A stretch of 64,000 nucleotides of DNA from contig CAWDMC010000023.1 in the NCBI GenBank assembly GCA_963803295.1, forward strand, positions 558,001 through 622,000, given 5' to 3'. The number at the start of each line of letters is the position of its first letter. The first letter of the stretch is position 1. Positions 35,534-44,907 of this stretch are shown here, piece by piece. The stretch is from CAWDMC01 sp963803295 (lineage in GTDB: Bacteria; Acidobacteriota; Terriglobia; UBA7540). Both the position numbers and the translations under genes were made by a program. Below the pieces are notes generated by a model that saw only the letters and a list, made by a program, of their open reading frames with translations, was not told the origin of the DNA and ran no database searches.

Positions 35534-36637
35534 ATGGACGACGCTACCGAGAAAGTAACAAGCGAAGGCTCTACGGCGGAGCAGGTGTCTGACCCCGCCG
35601 CTGAAACGGAGCTGTCCCAGCCGACTCCCGCCTTGGACAACCACGAATCCGCTACGGAGGAAGTGCCGCTGAGGGAAGAAGCCGGTGACGGTGATACAGA
35701 GAAGTCCGTTAGCTCTCCTGATCCGGCGCCCCTGGATCCGCAAGCCTTGCTGGATTCCGACGTCAGCCCGGCCGTAGAATCGGCGGCATCGGATCCTCCG
35801 GAGAGCCCTCAGAGTGGGGCCACAAGGGGTGAACAGACGAACGCGCCGCAGCAGGCCGCTTTCAAGTTCTCGGATGAAACGCTCAAGGCCCTGATCGAAG
35901 GCATCGTCTATGTGGCGCCGGAACCAGTCAGTTTTGAGGTAATCTCGAAGGTCCTCGAAGGCGAGGAGCGTGACCGGATCAAGGCGAAGCTCGAAGAGCT
36001 AATCGAGGATTTCGAACGCCCCGAACACGGTGTCCAGATTCGGCAGGTGGCGGGAGGCTATAAGTTCTATTCCAAGGCCGAGCATCACGAGGTGCTGCGC
36101 CGATTTGTGAAAAGTCTCAAGCCGCCGATCCGCCTCTCACGACAAGCGCTGGAGACTCTGGCGGTGATTGCCTATCGCCAGCCGGTGACCCTACCCGAAA
36201 TCGAGGAGATCCGCGGCGTGGATTGCGGCGGCGTCATCCACACCCTGCTTCAGAAGAAGCTGGTGCTCACGGCAGGCCGCAAAAACGTTGTGGGCCGGCC
36301 CATCCTTTACCGCAGCTCGCGGGAATTCTTGGTGCACTTCGGGCTTCGTGACCTTAGCGAGTTGCCCAGCATGAAGGAATTCGAGGATCTTGCGCGGCAG
36401 GCGCTGGGATCGGAGCTAGTACAAGAGCCCGTCATAGCTCAACCTGAGGGCGACAGGGAGCAGCCAGTTGTCGGTCCTCAACCACCGGCAGAACAGGCGA
36501 TGAGTGATCAACCTCCTGCCGCGAACGAACACGAACAAACAAGCACACAGACTTCGGTGCTCAAAGAAAGGCACGGAAATCACGACGTCGAGCAGCAAGC
36601 CCAAGAACCGGTTCGGGAGACTGAGCGCGAGCAATAA
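35534..36637 (+). CDS. scpB: Segregation and condensation protein B with long disordered tails
   Basis: The ScpB dimer binds ScpA in the condensin complex. The double winged-helix core runs from about residue 120 (LKALIEGIVYVAPEPVSFEV) through HGVQIRQVAGGYKFYSK, PIRLSRQALETLAVIAYRQP, EIEEIRGVDCGGVI and VVGRPILYRSSREFL. It is flanked by acidic, Pro- and Glu-rich extensions of about 115 and 85 residues, which make it about twice the usual length (around 190). A GTG at 35405 in frame would add 43 further residues; I prefer the ATG at 35534, which is downstream of a GAAAG. The length of the N-terminus is therefore uncertain. Confidence 0.88.
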   Translation: MDDATEKVTSEGSTAEQVSDPAAETELSQPTPALDNHESATEEVPLREEAGDGDTEKSVSSPDPAPLDPQALLDSDVSPAVESAASDPPESPQSGATRGEQTNAPQQAAFKFSDETLKALIEGIVYVAPEPVSFEVISKVLEGEERDRIKAKLEELIEDFERPEHGVQIRQVAGGYKFYSKAEHHEVLRRFVKSLKPPIRLSRQALETLAVIAYRQPVTLPEIEEIRGVDCGGVIHTLLQKKLVLTAGRKNVVGRPILYRSSREFLVHFGLRDLSELPSMKEFEDLARQALGSELVQEPVIAQPEGDREQPVVGPQPPAEQAMSDQPPAANEHEQTSTQTSVLKERHGNHDVEQQAQEPVRETEREQ

Positions 36638-36700
36638 GCGGGCTGTACGAGTGAGGGACTCGTCCGCTTGAAGTTGACGGCTGACCCCTGAAAGCGTCCT

Positions 36701-37441
36701 ATGCAAGAGCGAGTACACAAAATCATCGCCACCGCGGGTATCACCTCACGCCGTAAGGCCGAGCAGATGATGGTGCAGGGGCTCGTTTCCGTGAACGGCC
36801 AGACGGTGACGGAACTCGGAACCAAAGCGGATCCCGATCGCGACCACATCAAGGTGGCGGGCCGGCTCCTGCGGCCCTCACATACCGCGATACACGTGTT
36901 GCTGAATAAGCCGGTGGGCTATGTCTCGACGGTGAGCGATCCCGAGGGGCGCCCGACGGTGATGTCTCTATTGAGGAATATCAAAGAGAGGATCTATCCG
37001 GTCGGGCGGCTCGACTATCACTCCTCCGGAATCATGCTGCTCACAAATGACGGCGACCTGGCCAATTTCCTGATGTCCCGCAGTTCCTCCGTGCCGCGCA
37101 CTTACCAGGTGAAGCTCGACGAGGCTGTGGAATCGAGTCAATTGGCGAAACTCGAGCAAGGTGTAGTTCTCGACGGACGCCGGACCGCTCTGGCCCGAGT
37201 CCGGCCTCTGGCGGAACGCGACAAACCATGGTATGAAATCACTCTAGTCGAGGGGCGTTATCACCAGGTGCGGCGGATGTTTGAGCGCATCGGCTGCCAT
37301 GTGGACAAGCTAAAGCGCGTCCGCATTGCCTTCCTCACCGACGAGGGCCTCGCGCCTGGAAAGTTCCGCCACCTCACACCTTCAGAAGTTTCTAAACTGA
37401 AGGATTGGAAGCCGCAGCAAAAGCGGACAGCAAACGGATAA
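36701..37441 (+). CDS. rluB: 23S rRNA pseudouridine synthase, RluB/RsuA family
   Basis: A 246-residue enzyme that isomerises a uridine in rRNA. It has an N-terminal S4 RNA-binding domain (ERVHKIIATAGITSRRKAEQ) and the catalytic domain with VGRLDYHSSGIMLLTNDGDL (Asp nucleophile in RLD), and the family signature GRYHQVRRMFERIGC. The RluB/RsuA/RluE subgroup cannot be settled by eye; its position after scpB is typical of rluB. The end of scpB is 63 bases upstream. Confidence 0.9.
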   Translation: MQERVHKIIATAGITSRRKAEQMMVQGLVSVNGQTVTELGTKADPDRDHIKVAGRLLRPSHTAIHVLLNKPVGYVSTVSDPEGRPTVMSLLRNIKERIYPVGRLDYHSSGIMLLTNDGDLANFLMSRSSSVPRTYQVKLDEAVESSQLAKLEQGVVLDGRRTALARVRPLAERDKPWYEITLVEGRYHQVRRMFERIGCHVDKLKRVRIAFLTDEGLAPGKFRHLTPSEVSKLKDWKPQQKRTANG

Positions 37442-37495
37442 GGGCCGGCAGACACAAGGCGCTGACCTCTGCCCTTTCTTTGGACCTTGCAGAAT

Positions 37496-38620
37496 ATGCG
37501 CCGAACTGCCCTGAGCGAACTGCTGCCCCCTTGGTCAAACCGCATCCGGCCCTATCCGCCTGGCAAGCCGATCGAAGAGGTCGAGCGCGAGCTGGGGCGT
37601 ACCGCGGTCAAGCTGGCCTCGAATGAAAATCCGCTGGGACCTTCACCTAAAGCCCTTGAGGCCATTCGTAATTCGCTCAATAAGGTCTATCTCTATCCGG
37701 ATGGCAGCGGCTATTACTTGCGCGAGAAACTGTCCGGCTTCCACGGCCTCGACATGAAACACGTGATTTTGGGCGCCGGATCGACCGATCTGATCGAACT
37801 CGCGGGAAAAACCTTTTTGAGCGCCGGCGACGAGGGCATCACCTCCGCATCCGCATTCTACATCTATCGGTTAGCAATCGAGGAAATGGGCGCCGGACTC
37901 ATCCAAACACCTTTGAAGGACATGGTCTTCGACCTTAGCGCCATCGCCCGCTCCATCACCCAGCGCACGAAGGTGATTTATCTCGGTAATCCTAACAATC
38001 CCACAGGCACGATGTTCACGGCTGCCGAACTTGACTACTTCCTGGATGCGATTCCCTCCCGCGTGCTCGTTGTGCTCGATGAGGCCTACGCGGATTACGT
38101 GCGTCGTCCCGATTACTCGCATTCACTTGATTACGTCCGCGCCGGCCGCAATGTGCTGGTGCTGCGAACCTTCTCCAAGGTACACGGCCTCGCTGGCATG
38201 CGGATCGGCTACGGGCTGGCGCATCCAGAGCTGATCGAAGCTCTGAATCGAATCCGCTCCCCGTTCAACGCCAATCTGCTCGCCCAGGCCGCCGCCATCG
38301 CCGCCCTGGACGATCACGAGCACGTCGCCCGTTCCGTGGAGACGAATAGACAAGAAATGAAATTCGTCACCGAAGAGTTGGTCCTACTGGGTGTGAGATA
38401 CACTCCTTCGGCGGGCAACTTTGTCCTGATGGATACCGGCCGCGACTGTGAGCACGACTTCATGCGACTCCTGCATGAAGGCGTGATCGTTCGGCCTATG
38501 AGACTGTACGGGTTTCCCAGCTCGCTGCGGGTGACAATCGGAACTCATCCCGAAAACGAGCTGTTCCTGGAAGCACTGCGCCGGGTCAGGATTGTTCCCG
38601 CGAGAGTGCCCGAATGCTGA
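37496..38620 (+). CDS. hisC: Histidinol-phosphate aminotransferase
   Basis: A 374-residue fold-type I PLP enzyme converting imidazole acetol-phosphate to L-histidinol phosphate. Motifs: IRPYPPGKPIEEVERELG, VKLASNENPLGPSPKA, YPDGSGYYLR, YLGNPNNPTGT, VLDEAYADYV and the PLP-Lys in LRTFSKVHGLAGMRIGYG. The ATG at 37496 is chosen over an in-frame TTG at 37487. No other his gene is nearby. HisC-like enzymes may act on other amino acids, so strict histidine specificity is inferred. Confidence 0.9.
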   Translation: MRRTALSELLPPWSNRIRPYPPGKPIEEVERELGRTAVKLASNENPLGPSPKALEAIRNSLNKVYLYPDGSGYYLREKLSGFHGLDMKHVILGAGSTDLIELAGKTFLSAGDEGITSASAFYIYRLAIEEMGAGLIQTPLKDMVFDLSAIARSITQRTKVIYLGNPNNPTGTMFTAAELDYFLDAIPSRVLVVLDEAYADYVRRPDYSHSLDYVRAGRNVLVLRTFSKVHGLAGMRIGYGLAHPELIEALNRIRSPFNANLLAQAAAIAALDDHEHVARSVETNRQEMKFVTEELVLLGVRYTPSAGNFVLMDTGRDCEHDFMRLLHEGVIVRPMRLYGFPSSLRVTIGTHPENELFLEALRRVRIVPARVPEC

Positions 38621-38635
38621 GTGCGCGGAGGTGCG

Positions 38636-39118
38636 ATGGGAATCAGGGATGAACCGGAGTACCGGGACCTACCCAAGAGTGCCAGCTCGCCGAGTTGGCC
38701 GAGCTTGGCTTTGGGAAGACGGGACACTATCGCAGAGATCCTGGAGCGGTACCGACGGCTGGCGATAGTAGGACTCTCCTCGAAACCCATGCGCGCCAGC
38801 TATGGGGTTGCCGCCTACATGCAAGCCCGCGGCTATCACATCATTCCGGTAAATCCCAACGAGCGAGAGGTTCTCGGCGAAAAGTGCTACCCTGCGCTCG
38901 ATGACACACCTGAACCGGTGGAAGTCGTAGTGATCTTCCGCCGCCCCGATTTTGTGCTCCCTATCGTGGAAGCGGCTATTCGCAAGAATGCCAAAGCGAT
39001 CTGGATGCAGGAGGGCGTGATCCACCAGGAAGCAGCCGAACGTGCTGTCCAGGCTGGCCTCGACGTTGTGCAGGATCGCTGCATCCTCAAAGAACACGCC
39101 AGGCGATTTGTGCGATGA
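38636..39118 (+). CDS. CoA-binding domain protein (YccU type)
   Basis: A 160-residue protein from the ATG at 38636, which has GGAGG 6 bases upstream; a GTG at 38621 directly after the hisC stop is less likely. It contains the Rossmann-type CoA_binding fold: LAIVGLSSKPMRASYGVAAY, HIIPVNPNEREVLGEKCY, AIWMQEGVIHQEAAERA and a C-terminal DRCILKEHARRF. The family is a stand-alone relative of succinyl-CoA synthetase alpha; its function is unknown. It closes the hisC run and converges on purH, with about 210 bases between stops. Confidence 0.9.
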   Translation: MGIRDEPEYRDLPKSASSPSWPSLALGRRDTIAEILERYRRLAIVGLSSKPMRASYGVAAYMQARGYHIIPVNPNEREVLGEKCYPALDDTPEPVEVVVIFRRPDFVLPIVEAAIRKNAKAIWMQEGVIHQEAAERAVQAGLDVVQDRCILKEHARRFVR

Positions 39119-39332
39119 GGAGGGACGCTGTTGCCGGGGTGGCGGCCCCTCGGGCGCGAGGTCTAGGGCCCTTTTGTGGCGTGCGACCCGCGGCATCGCT
39201 TTGTCGCCAGCCCCGTCTACCAACTTCGGGATGCCCAACCGTTTTGTGAATGAGCCGCAGTGCGGAACGATTACTAGGGCGATGCATCCGGGCCGCGAAA
39301 TCCAGTTCGGAGCTCGCCTTACGTTCTGAGCC

Positions 39333-40904
39333 TCAGTGCCGGAAATGCCGTACGCCCGTGAACAGCATTGCAAGACCAAGGCGGTTGGCCGCGGCAATAA
39401 CTTCCGGGTCGCGCACCGATCCCCCCGGCTGCACCACCGCTGTTGCACCGCTTTTTGCTATCTCCTCCACCCCATCGGGAAAGGGGAAAAACGCGTCGGA
39501 GGCCACGACGGTCCCCGCCAAACTATGGCCAAGCCAAGTTGCCTTCAGGGCCGCGACCCGGGCGGCATCGACGCGGCTCATCTGGCCGGCCCCTACACCC
39601 ACCACAGCTCGCTCACGCGCGTAAACGATGGCGTTAGATTTCACGTGCTTCACCACGCGCCAGGCGAATTCGAGGGACAGCCGCTCGCTTTCGGAGGGCT
39701 GCCGCTCCGTGACCGTTTCCCACTCCCAAGTTTTGATTTCGAGGTTGTCCGGAGTCTGGACTAGCAAACCGCCGCCGATGCTCTTGATCTGCAACCCGTA
39801 ATCATCACCCGCCGTCGTTGACATGTCCACCAGGCGTAAGTTCTTCTTGGCGGAGAAGCGCTCTAGTGCCTCCGCTTCGAAACCCGGCGCCACGATGGCC
39901 TCGACAAACAGCTTGTGCACCAGCTCGGCCGTGGCGGCGTCGACCCTGCGGTTGAAGGCGATCACGGAACCAAAGGCGGAAACGGAGTCGACGGCCAGGG
40001 CGCGCTCGTAGCTCTCGGAAAGTGTAGTTGCGGAGGCAATCCCACAAGGGTTCGTGTGTTTGACGATCGCCGTGACCGGTTCGACGAATTCGCTTGCAAG
40101 GCGCCATGCAGCCTCCAGATCAACCCAGTTGTTATAGGATAATTCCTTGCCCTGCAGCTGTGCGGCGTAGGCGAGGCCGCGGCCACTGGTGGTCGGATCG
40201 CGGTAGAGCGCCGCCTTCTGATGAGGATTCTCGCCGTAGCGCAAATCAGCGGTTTTGCGAAAATTGCGGTGCAGGGTTTCTGGCAGCCAGTCGCTTGTAC
40301 CGGGTCTGCCCGCTTCCCAGTGCTGCAGGGTCCTTGAGATGGCGCCGTCGTAAGCCGAAGTCGTGGCGAAGGCCTTACGTGCCAGATGCGCGCGTGTCTC
40401 GCGTGTGATCGATCCGGCATTCTGCCGAAGCTCCTCCAGCACCGGCACATAATCTGCTGCCTCGACTACGACCACCACATCCTCAAAGTTCTTGGCCGCC
40501 GAGCGGATCATCGAGGGTCCGCCAATATCGATGTTTTCAATGATCTCCTCGAAGTCCACGCCAGGCTTGGCGGCGGTCTGCTCGAAAGGATAGAGGTTCA
40601 CGGCGACCAGGTCGATGAACTCGATGCCGTGTTCGGCCACCTGAGACTGGTGTTCCGGCTTGGCCCGAACCGCCAATATTCCGCCGTGTACCCGCGGATG
40701 GAGAGTTTTTACGCGACCGTCGAGCATCTCGGGAAAGCCTGTGACATCGGCCACGTCACGAACCTGAATGCGTTGGGAGCGCAGAAGCTTGGAGGTGCCA
40801 CCCGTGGAAATAATCTCCACCCCCAAACTGGCCAAGCCTTCGGCGAATGCGACCACGCCGGTTTTGTCGCTGACACTAATCAGTGCTCGCCTGATTCGAC
40901 CCAT
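39333..40904 (-). CDS. purH: Bifunctional AICAR transformylase / IMP cyclohydrolase
   Basis: A 523-residue enzyme for the last two steps of purine synthesis, using 10-formyl-tetrahydrofolate. The N-terminal MGS-like cyclohydrolase domain has RRALISVSDKTG, STGGTSKLLR, DGRVKTLHPRVHGGIL and NIDIGGPSMIRSAAKN. The transformylase domain has LRYGENPHQKAALY, KHTNPCGIA, SDAFFPFPDGVE and the C-terminal FTGVRHFRH. The start at 40904 (MGRIRRALISV) is chosen because GGGAG lies 6 bases upstream and because the family begins there; the frame is open to 40994. Confidence 0.96.
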   Translation of the reverse strand: MGRIRRALISVSDKTGVVAFAEGLASLGVEIISTGGTSKLLRSQRIQVRDVADVTGFPEMLDGRVKTLHPRVHGGILAVRAKPEHQSQVAEHGIEFIDLVAVNLYPFEQTAAKPGVDFEEIIENIDIGGPSMIRSAAKNFEDVVVVVEAADYVPVLEELRQNAGSITRETRAHLARKAFATTSAYDGAISRTLQHWEAGRPGTSDWLPETLHRNFRKTADLRYGENPHQKAALYRDPTTSGRGLAYAAQLQGKELSYNNWVDLEAAWRLASEFVEPVTAIVKHTNPCGIASATTLSESYERALAVDSVSAFGSVIAFNRRVDAATAELVHKLFVEAIVAPGFEAEALERFSAKKNLRLVDMSTTAGDDYGLQIKSIGGGLLVQTPDNLEIKTWEWETVTERQPSESERLSLEFAWRVVKHVKSNAIVYARERAVVGVGAGQMSRVDAARVAALKATWLGHSLAGTVVASDAFFPFPDGVEEIAKSGATAVVQPGGSVRDPEVIAAANRLGLAMLFTGVRHFRH

Positions 40905-41050
40905 GTCGGCTCCCATCCTCTTTCTGCGGGATTTCCCCCAGTACAGCCGCCGCGCTCCCGTGGTTTGTAGGCTGACGCAATTATCTTCCCTCACGCGCCT
41001 TACGCGGAAGAGGCGTGCATTCTGGCCGCGCTCGCAGCTTAAGGCAGGGG

Positions 41051-41602
41051 CTAATCGTTTTTCTTGGCCTGGAATCGGACGCGGCCCTTGTCAATCTCCA
41101 AAGACAGCTTCACCTTCTTGCAGCCAGACTCCTGCAAGTCTTCCACGCTCTGGTTGACGAATGCGGAAAGAGCGCCGGGATTCGAGATTTCGGACTCACC
41201 CATCTCGCGTTGTGCGGCAATCACGGCTTTGACAAAAGCCTCGACTCTATCATGTTCCCCTTTAGGATCGGAGAGCTCGATCGCAAACGCCCCGGATGGC
41301 ACCTGCAGGCTGGATCCGCCCGTGTGGAAGGCCGCGACAGTCGTACCTTCTTCTTTGTCCTTCAGCTTGCGCCGCCACAGGTCTGAGTGTGCAGCATGCC
41401 TCTGTACGAGCTGATTAAACTTGAAACGCTGCCGGTAATTCAGCTTGGCGGTCTCGTTAGAAAACCTCTTGATGGCTGTTTGGACCCGGAACGCGGTATC
41501 GTGGGGAGGCTTTTTGGCATTGCCATTCAGATATATTTCGTACTCGATCTTCAGGCGGCGAAGATCGTGCTCGAGCTTGTCCAGTTCTTCCTCGACAGTC
41601 AT
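41051..41602 (-). CDS. MXAN_5187 C-terminal-domain-like protein
   Basis: A 183-residue soluble, largely helical protein. ELDKLEHDLRRLKIEYEIYL followed by AIKRFSNETAKLNYRQRFKF and NQLVQRHAAHSDLWRRKL resembles the C-terminal domain of the myxobacterial MXAN_5187 family, common as a short stand-alone protein in Acidobacteriota. The function is not known. The C-terminal half (AFVNQSVEDLQESGCKKVKL) is less conserved. It is upstream of purH on the same strand, with about 145 bases between. Confidence 0.65.
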   Translation of the reverse strand: MTVEEELDKLEHDLRRLKIEYEIYLNGNAKKPPHDTAFRVQTAIKRFSNETAKLNYRQRFKFNQLVQRHAAHSDLWRRKLKDKEEGTTVAAFHTGGSSLQVPSGAFAIELSDPKGEHDRVEAFVKAVIAAQREMGESEISNPGALSAFVNQSVEDLQESGCKKVKLSLEIDKGRVRFQAKKND

Positions 41603-41821
41603 ATCGCCTCACGGCTTGCGATATTATAGCGCACGACTGCGACCCATACCGCATTGAAAGCCCCGCTACTTTTCCGCCGCCACAGGGGCCCCGAAAAACC
41701 TGGCGCGGTGTTGAACGCCCGCGTAAGCACACAGAATTGGCCGGCTCGATCTATCCTGCGTATGCCAGAAAAGGCCTTTGGGAGAGTACGAAGCCTCTGG
41801 TTTAGTGGCAATGGAGGGCAG

Positions 41822-41842
41822 GGCAGGTGTCCGGCACCTGCC
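41822..41842. repeat. Short palindrome
   Basis: GGCAGGTG-TCCGG-CACCTGCC, 8-bp perfect stem, overlapping the start of the permease remnant. No T run follows, so it is not an obvious terminator. Confidence 0.6.
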
Positions 41843-42243
41843 GGAGTTACGACCTGGGAACCGACGACTGGCGCTGGTGGCGGTGGTTGACCCTCCAGCT
41901 CCGAAACCTATTCCAACGGGACCGTGTCGAGCGGGAGCCTCGAAGAAGAGTTTCAATTTCACATCGAACAACGTCGATTCAACGGGAGCGTATCTCATCG
42001 ATCGGTTGCCCGCAAATGGGGATTGGACTGGCGCCCAGCGTGGTGCTTTCCATCGTCACGCCTGGCACGTTTACTGCCTTGCGAATTCCGTTGAAAAGCG
42101 GACGGGACTTCAGTGAAACCGATACCTTGGACAGGCCCTTTGTTGCGGTGGTGAACGAGGCGCTAGTTCGAAAATCATCTCCCGACCAGAATCCGCTCGG
42201 CCGCACGATCTTTTGTCCATTTGACCCTAAGAGGAAGAGATAA
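41827..42243 (+). pseudogene. Remnant of an ADOP-family MacB-like ABC transporter permease
   Basis: Two pieces of one gene family. WRWLTLQLRNLFQRDRVERE then, in a shifted frame, LEEEFQFHIEQRRF match the N-terminal 'permease prefix' of ADOP proteins. Further on, VLSIVTPGTFTALRIPLKSG, RDFSETDTLDRP, VAVVNEALVRK and QNPLGRTI match the periplasmic MacB_PCD domain. The roughly 500 residues expected between them and the C-terminal permease are missing. It is a decayed gene. A GGCAGGTG/CACCTGCC palindrome (41822-41842) overlaps its left end. Confidence 0.75.
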
Positions 42244-42264
42244 ATAAATCATAAAGATTTATTT
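42242..42264. repeat. AT-rich perfect hairpin
   Basis: AAATAAATC-ATAAA-GATTTATTT, 9-bp stem with 5-base loop, in an otherwise GC-rich sequence, directly after the permease remnant. It might act as an intrinsic terminator read on either strand (T-rich 3' arm) or a protein-binding site. Confidence 0.6.
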
Positions 42265-42658
42265 ATGCAGATCAGAAAATCATTTGCTTTGACCTTAATT
42301 GTTGAATTCCGTAATTTAAGTATGCCGGTCAACAAGAAGTGCACGGCGACCTGGACCTTGGGGGCGGAAGAGAGCAGGGATGTTCCCGCGAGGCGACGCA
42401 TCGGAGCGAGCTAGGCTGATCGCTTTTGCTCTGCCCCTTTGTACTGCATTGTAATCCTGCTTTCGGCTCCGCAGCGAGAAACATCGGTGCGCCTGAAAGT
42501 GCTGTCGGCCAAGCCTTAAAAAGCATCTGCAAGCGAATCAAAAGTTCTGTGGCGAGAATGGGTTTTCTCGTCTGTCGGTGAGGTGTGCCTTGGCATCGTA
42601 TTCAAGTCGCATTTGAGTTCGGGTCTAAGCGGAACCTAACCACCAAAAGGAGCGTCAG
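42265..42658. other. Non-coding gap upstream of the amtB cluster
   Basis: 394 bases without a gene. It should contain the promoter of the nitrogen/ion cluster. I looked for a sigma-54 site (TGGCAC-N5-TTGC) and did not find a good one. Confidence 0.4.
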
Positions 42659-42859
42659 ATGGCAGCAAACCGGAAGCAAGGCGGATACTTGGCGGAGTTC
42701 CTTGCGGGCTTCACGGCATTTCCGGCGGGCCTCGTTCTGCTGGCTTCGTCAAGCCACGGAATGGGTGTTGTCGCGACTATTGTCGGGCTGGCGATGCTTG
42801 TTCATTCGTCAATTGGATTCTATCGCATCAAGAAGCTCGAATTTACGAACGGTTCATGA
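42659..42859 (+). CDS. Small two-helix membrane protein
   Basis: A 66-residue protein, AAAAGGAG at 8 bases before the ATG. Two hydrophobic segments (FLAGFTAFPAGLVLLASS and GVVATIVGLAMLVHSSIGF) and a charged tail IKKLEF. No family recognised. It is the first of two small membrane proteins upstream of amtB on the same strand. Confidence 0.7.
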   Translation: MAANRKQGGYLAEFLAGFTAFPAGLVLLASSSHGMGVVATIVGLAMLVHSSIGFYRIKKLEFTNGS

Positions 42860-42974
42860 CGGGGGCCGAATGCAAAGGCCGGTCGTCAGCGAGGCGGCGC
42901 GGCCGGGCCTTTGACTGGACTTCGCGAGGCTGGGATTTCTCAACCACAAGCCCAGTGCGCAAGGAGAAAAGAGA

Positions 42975-43157
42975 ATGAAGATTCTAGGTCTGCTATTGGT
43001 TTTGGCGGGGTGGCTGGTGCCTGTTTTGTGTCTCGGCATGACATCGTCGAATACGGCTCGGCTTATTCTGACCTTGATAGGCATCCTGGTAAGCCTGGTG
43101 GGAATCCTGGGGGTTCTGAATAAAGCCTACCTTCGGGATGCGATTTGGAAGCGATAA
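42975..43157 (+). CDS. Small two-helix membrane protein
   Basis: A 60-residue protein with AAGGAG upstream of the ATG at 42975. It has two hydrophobic segments (ILGLLLVLAGWLVPVLCLGM and LILTLIGILVSLVGILGVL) and ends in LRDAIWKR. It is 28 bases upstream of amtB and probably cotranscribed. No family recognised. Confidence 0.7.
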   Translation: MKILGLLLVLAGWLVPVLCLGMTSSNTARLILTLIGILVSLVGILGVLNKAYLRDAIWKR

Positions 43158-43185
43158 CTTAGATGCCAAGGAGAAGGAGATTGCC

Positions 43186-44886
43186 ATGAAACTCTGGAGG
43201 AGCTTGCACGGTTGCCTTGCGGCAGTGACAGTGTTGCTGACCATGTGTGTGAGCGCGGCTTGGGGCCAAAATCAACCTGCCTCCGCCGCCAGCAACACGC
43301 CCGCGCCTAGCCTTACCGCTCCGCTCAACGTGAAAGACGCCAATCCTCCTTCACCAGATGATCTTGCTAAAGGTGATCCGGGCGGCGTGCTGACCGGGAC
43401 CGTGAACGATGTTCCAGCATCGGATACCAAGAAAGGGCTCACCCTCGCTGACGCGGTCAACCAGATCGGTCAGAACAAGGTTGCGATCAACTTCGTTTGG
43501 ACGCTCGTCGCCGGTTTTCTGGTGATGTTCATGCAAGCCGGGTTTGCGATCGTAGAAACCGGTCTCTGCAGAGCCAAGAACGCCAATCACACCATGATGA
43601 TGAATTTCATGGTGTATGGTCTGGGACTATTCGCCTATTGGGTCTGTGGTTTCGCTTTCCAGATGGGTGGAGTTGGCGCCACAACCAACCTCGGGGGAAC
43701 GGCTCCCTTAACTGGGGAGTACGCGCTGCATTTTCTCGGCAAGACCTGGGGATTGTTCGGTACCCATGGCTTCTTTCTCACCCAAGCTGGAACCTATGAT
43801 GTCGCGGTGATGGTTCTGTTTTTGTTTCAGATGGTGTTCATGGATACCACCACGACGATCGTGACTGGCGCTGCAGCCGAGCGTTGGAAGTTCGCTGCCT
43901 TCGCAATTTCAACAATCTTCCTCGGCGCCATTACCTATCCTTTGTTTGGTAACTGGGCCTGGGGCGGCGGCTGGCTCTCACAATTAGGAGCGAACTTCGG
44001 TCTGGGTCATGGCTACTGCGATTTCGCGGGATCTGGTGTGGTGCACGCTGTGGGTGGTCTCACCGGGCTGGCCGTGTCCCTGATCGTAGGTCCGCGCCTG
44101 GGAAAGTATAACCGCAACGGTTCCCCCAATGCCATGCCAGGCCACGATATCGTCCTGGTCTTGACGGGATGTTTCATTCTTGCCTTCGGATGGTTTGGAT
44201 TCAACCCCGGCAGCACGCTGGGCGCATCGGGCAATGGCGCCTTGAGAATAGGCTCTATTGCAGTCAATACCATGCTGGCCGGCTGCACAGGATCGTTTGG
44301 AGCGATTCTGTACATGTGGATCCGCTATGGAAAGCCTGACGCTTCGATGTCGGGGAATGGACTGCTGGCCGGCTTGGTGGCGATCACAGCTCCTAGTGGC
44401 TTCGTCAACACTATCAGTGCCGCGATCATCGGTTTGGTTGCCGGAGTTCTGGTCTGCCTCAGCGTCGAGTTTTTTGATCGCGTGGCCAAGGTTGATGATC
44501 CGGTCGGGGCGATCTCGGTTCACGGCGCCAACGGTCTGTGGGGCGTTATTTCTGTAGGTCTGTTTGCCGACGGCCGTTCGAACTACGGAGGAAGCTGGAA
44601 CGGCGTGACTGGCTCGGTGACGGGGCTGTTCTATGGAGATCCAGGCCAATTGGTGGCGCAACTGATCGGTGTAGCCACTCTGATTGGCTTCGTGTTCGTT
44701 CTTTCCTTCGTATTCAACTGGTTCGTCGATGCTATCGTGGGCCAGCGCGTATCGCCCGAAAGCGAGCTGGAAGGCCTTGATATTCCCGAAATGGGTGCGC
44801 TGGGCTATCCCGAGTTTGTCCTGAAGACTTATCGCGACCAAGCGCCCGTCGGTGGACTCGGAGGCACGGTCGGGGCGACATCCTAA
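43186..44886 (+). CDS. amtB: Ammonium transporter, Amt family
   Basis: A 566-residue Amt/MEP channel protein that moves ammonium or ammonia across the inner membrane. The ATG at 43186 has AAGGAGAAGGAG upstream and starts a signal peptide (MKLWRSLHGCLAAVTVLL, cleavage near SAAWGQ), then a 70-residue Pro/Ala-rich linker before the membrane domain. Family blocks: MVYGLGLFAYWVCGFAFQMG, FLFQMVFMDTTTTIVTGAAAERWKF, FAGSGVVHAVGG (pore His), LGWFGFNPGST-like FGWFGFNPGSTLG, and VHGANGLWGVISVGLFADG. A glnB/glnK gene is 2.3 kb downstream on the same strand, which supports a nitrogen role. Confidence 0.95.
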   Translation: MKLWRSLHGCLAAVTVLLTMCVSAAWGQNQPASAASNTPAPSLTAPLNVKDANPPSPDDLAKGDPGGVLTGTVNDVPASDTKKGLTLADAVNQIGQNKVAINFVWTLVAGFLVMFMQAGFAIVETGLCRAKNANHTMMMNFMVYGLGLFAYWVCGFAFQMGGVGATTNLGGTAPLTGEYALHFLGKTWGLFGTHGFFLTQAGTYDVAVMVLFLFQMVFMDTTTTIVTGAAAERWKFAAFAISTIFLGAITYPLFGNWAWGGGWLSQLGANFGLGHGYCDFAGSGVVHAVGGLTGLAVSLIVGPRLGKYNRNGSPNAMPGHDIVLVLTGCFILAFGWFGFNPGSTLGASGNGALRIGSIAVNTMLAGCTGSFGAILYMWIRYGKPDASMSGNGLLAGLVAITAPSGFVNTISAAIIGLVAGVLVCLSVEFFDRVAKVDDPVGAISVHGANGLWGVISVGLFADGRSNYGGSWNGVTGSVTGLFYGDPGQLVAQLIGVATLIGFVFVLSFVFNWFVDAIVGQRVSPESELEGLDIPEMGALGYPEFVLKTYRDQAPVGGLGGTVGATS

Positions 44887-44907
44887 ACCAACCAAGAGGG
44901 GGTATCC

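Noticed and set aside
42265..42658. Sigma-54 promoter before the amtB cluster
   Set aside because: No TGGCAC-N5-TTGC-like pair with the right spacing was found.
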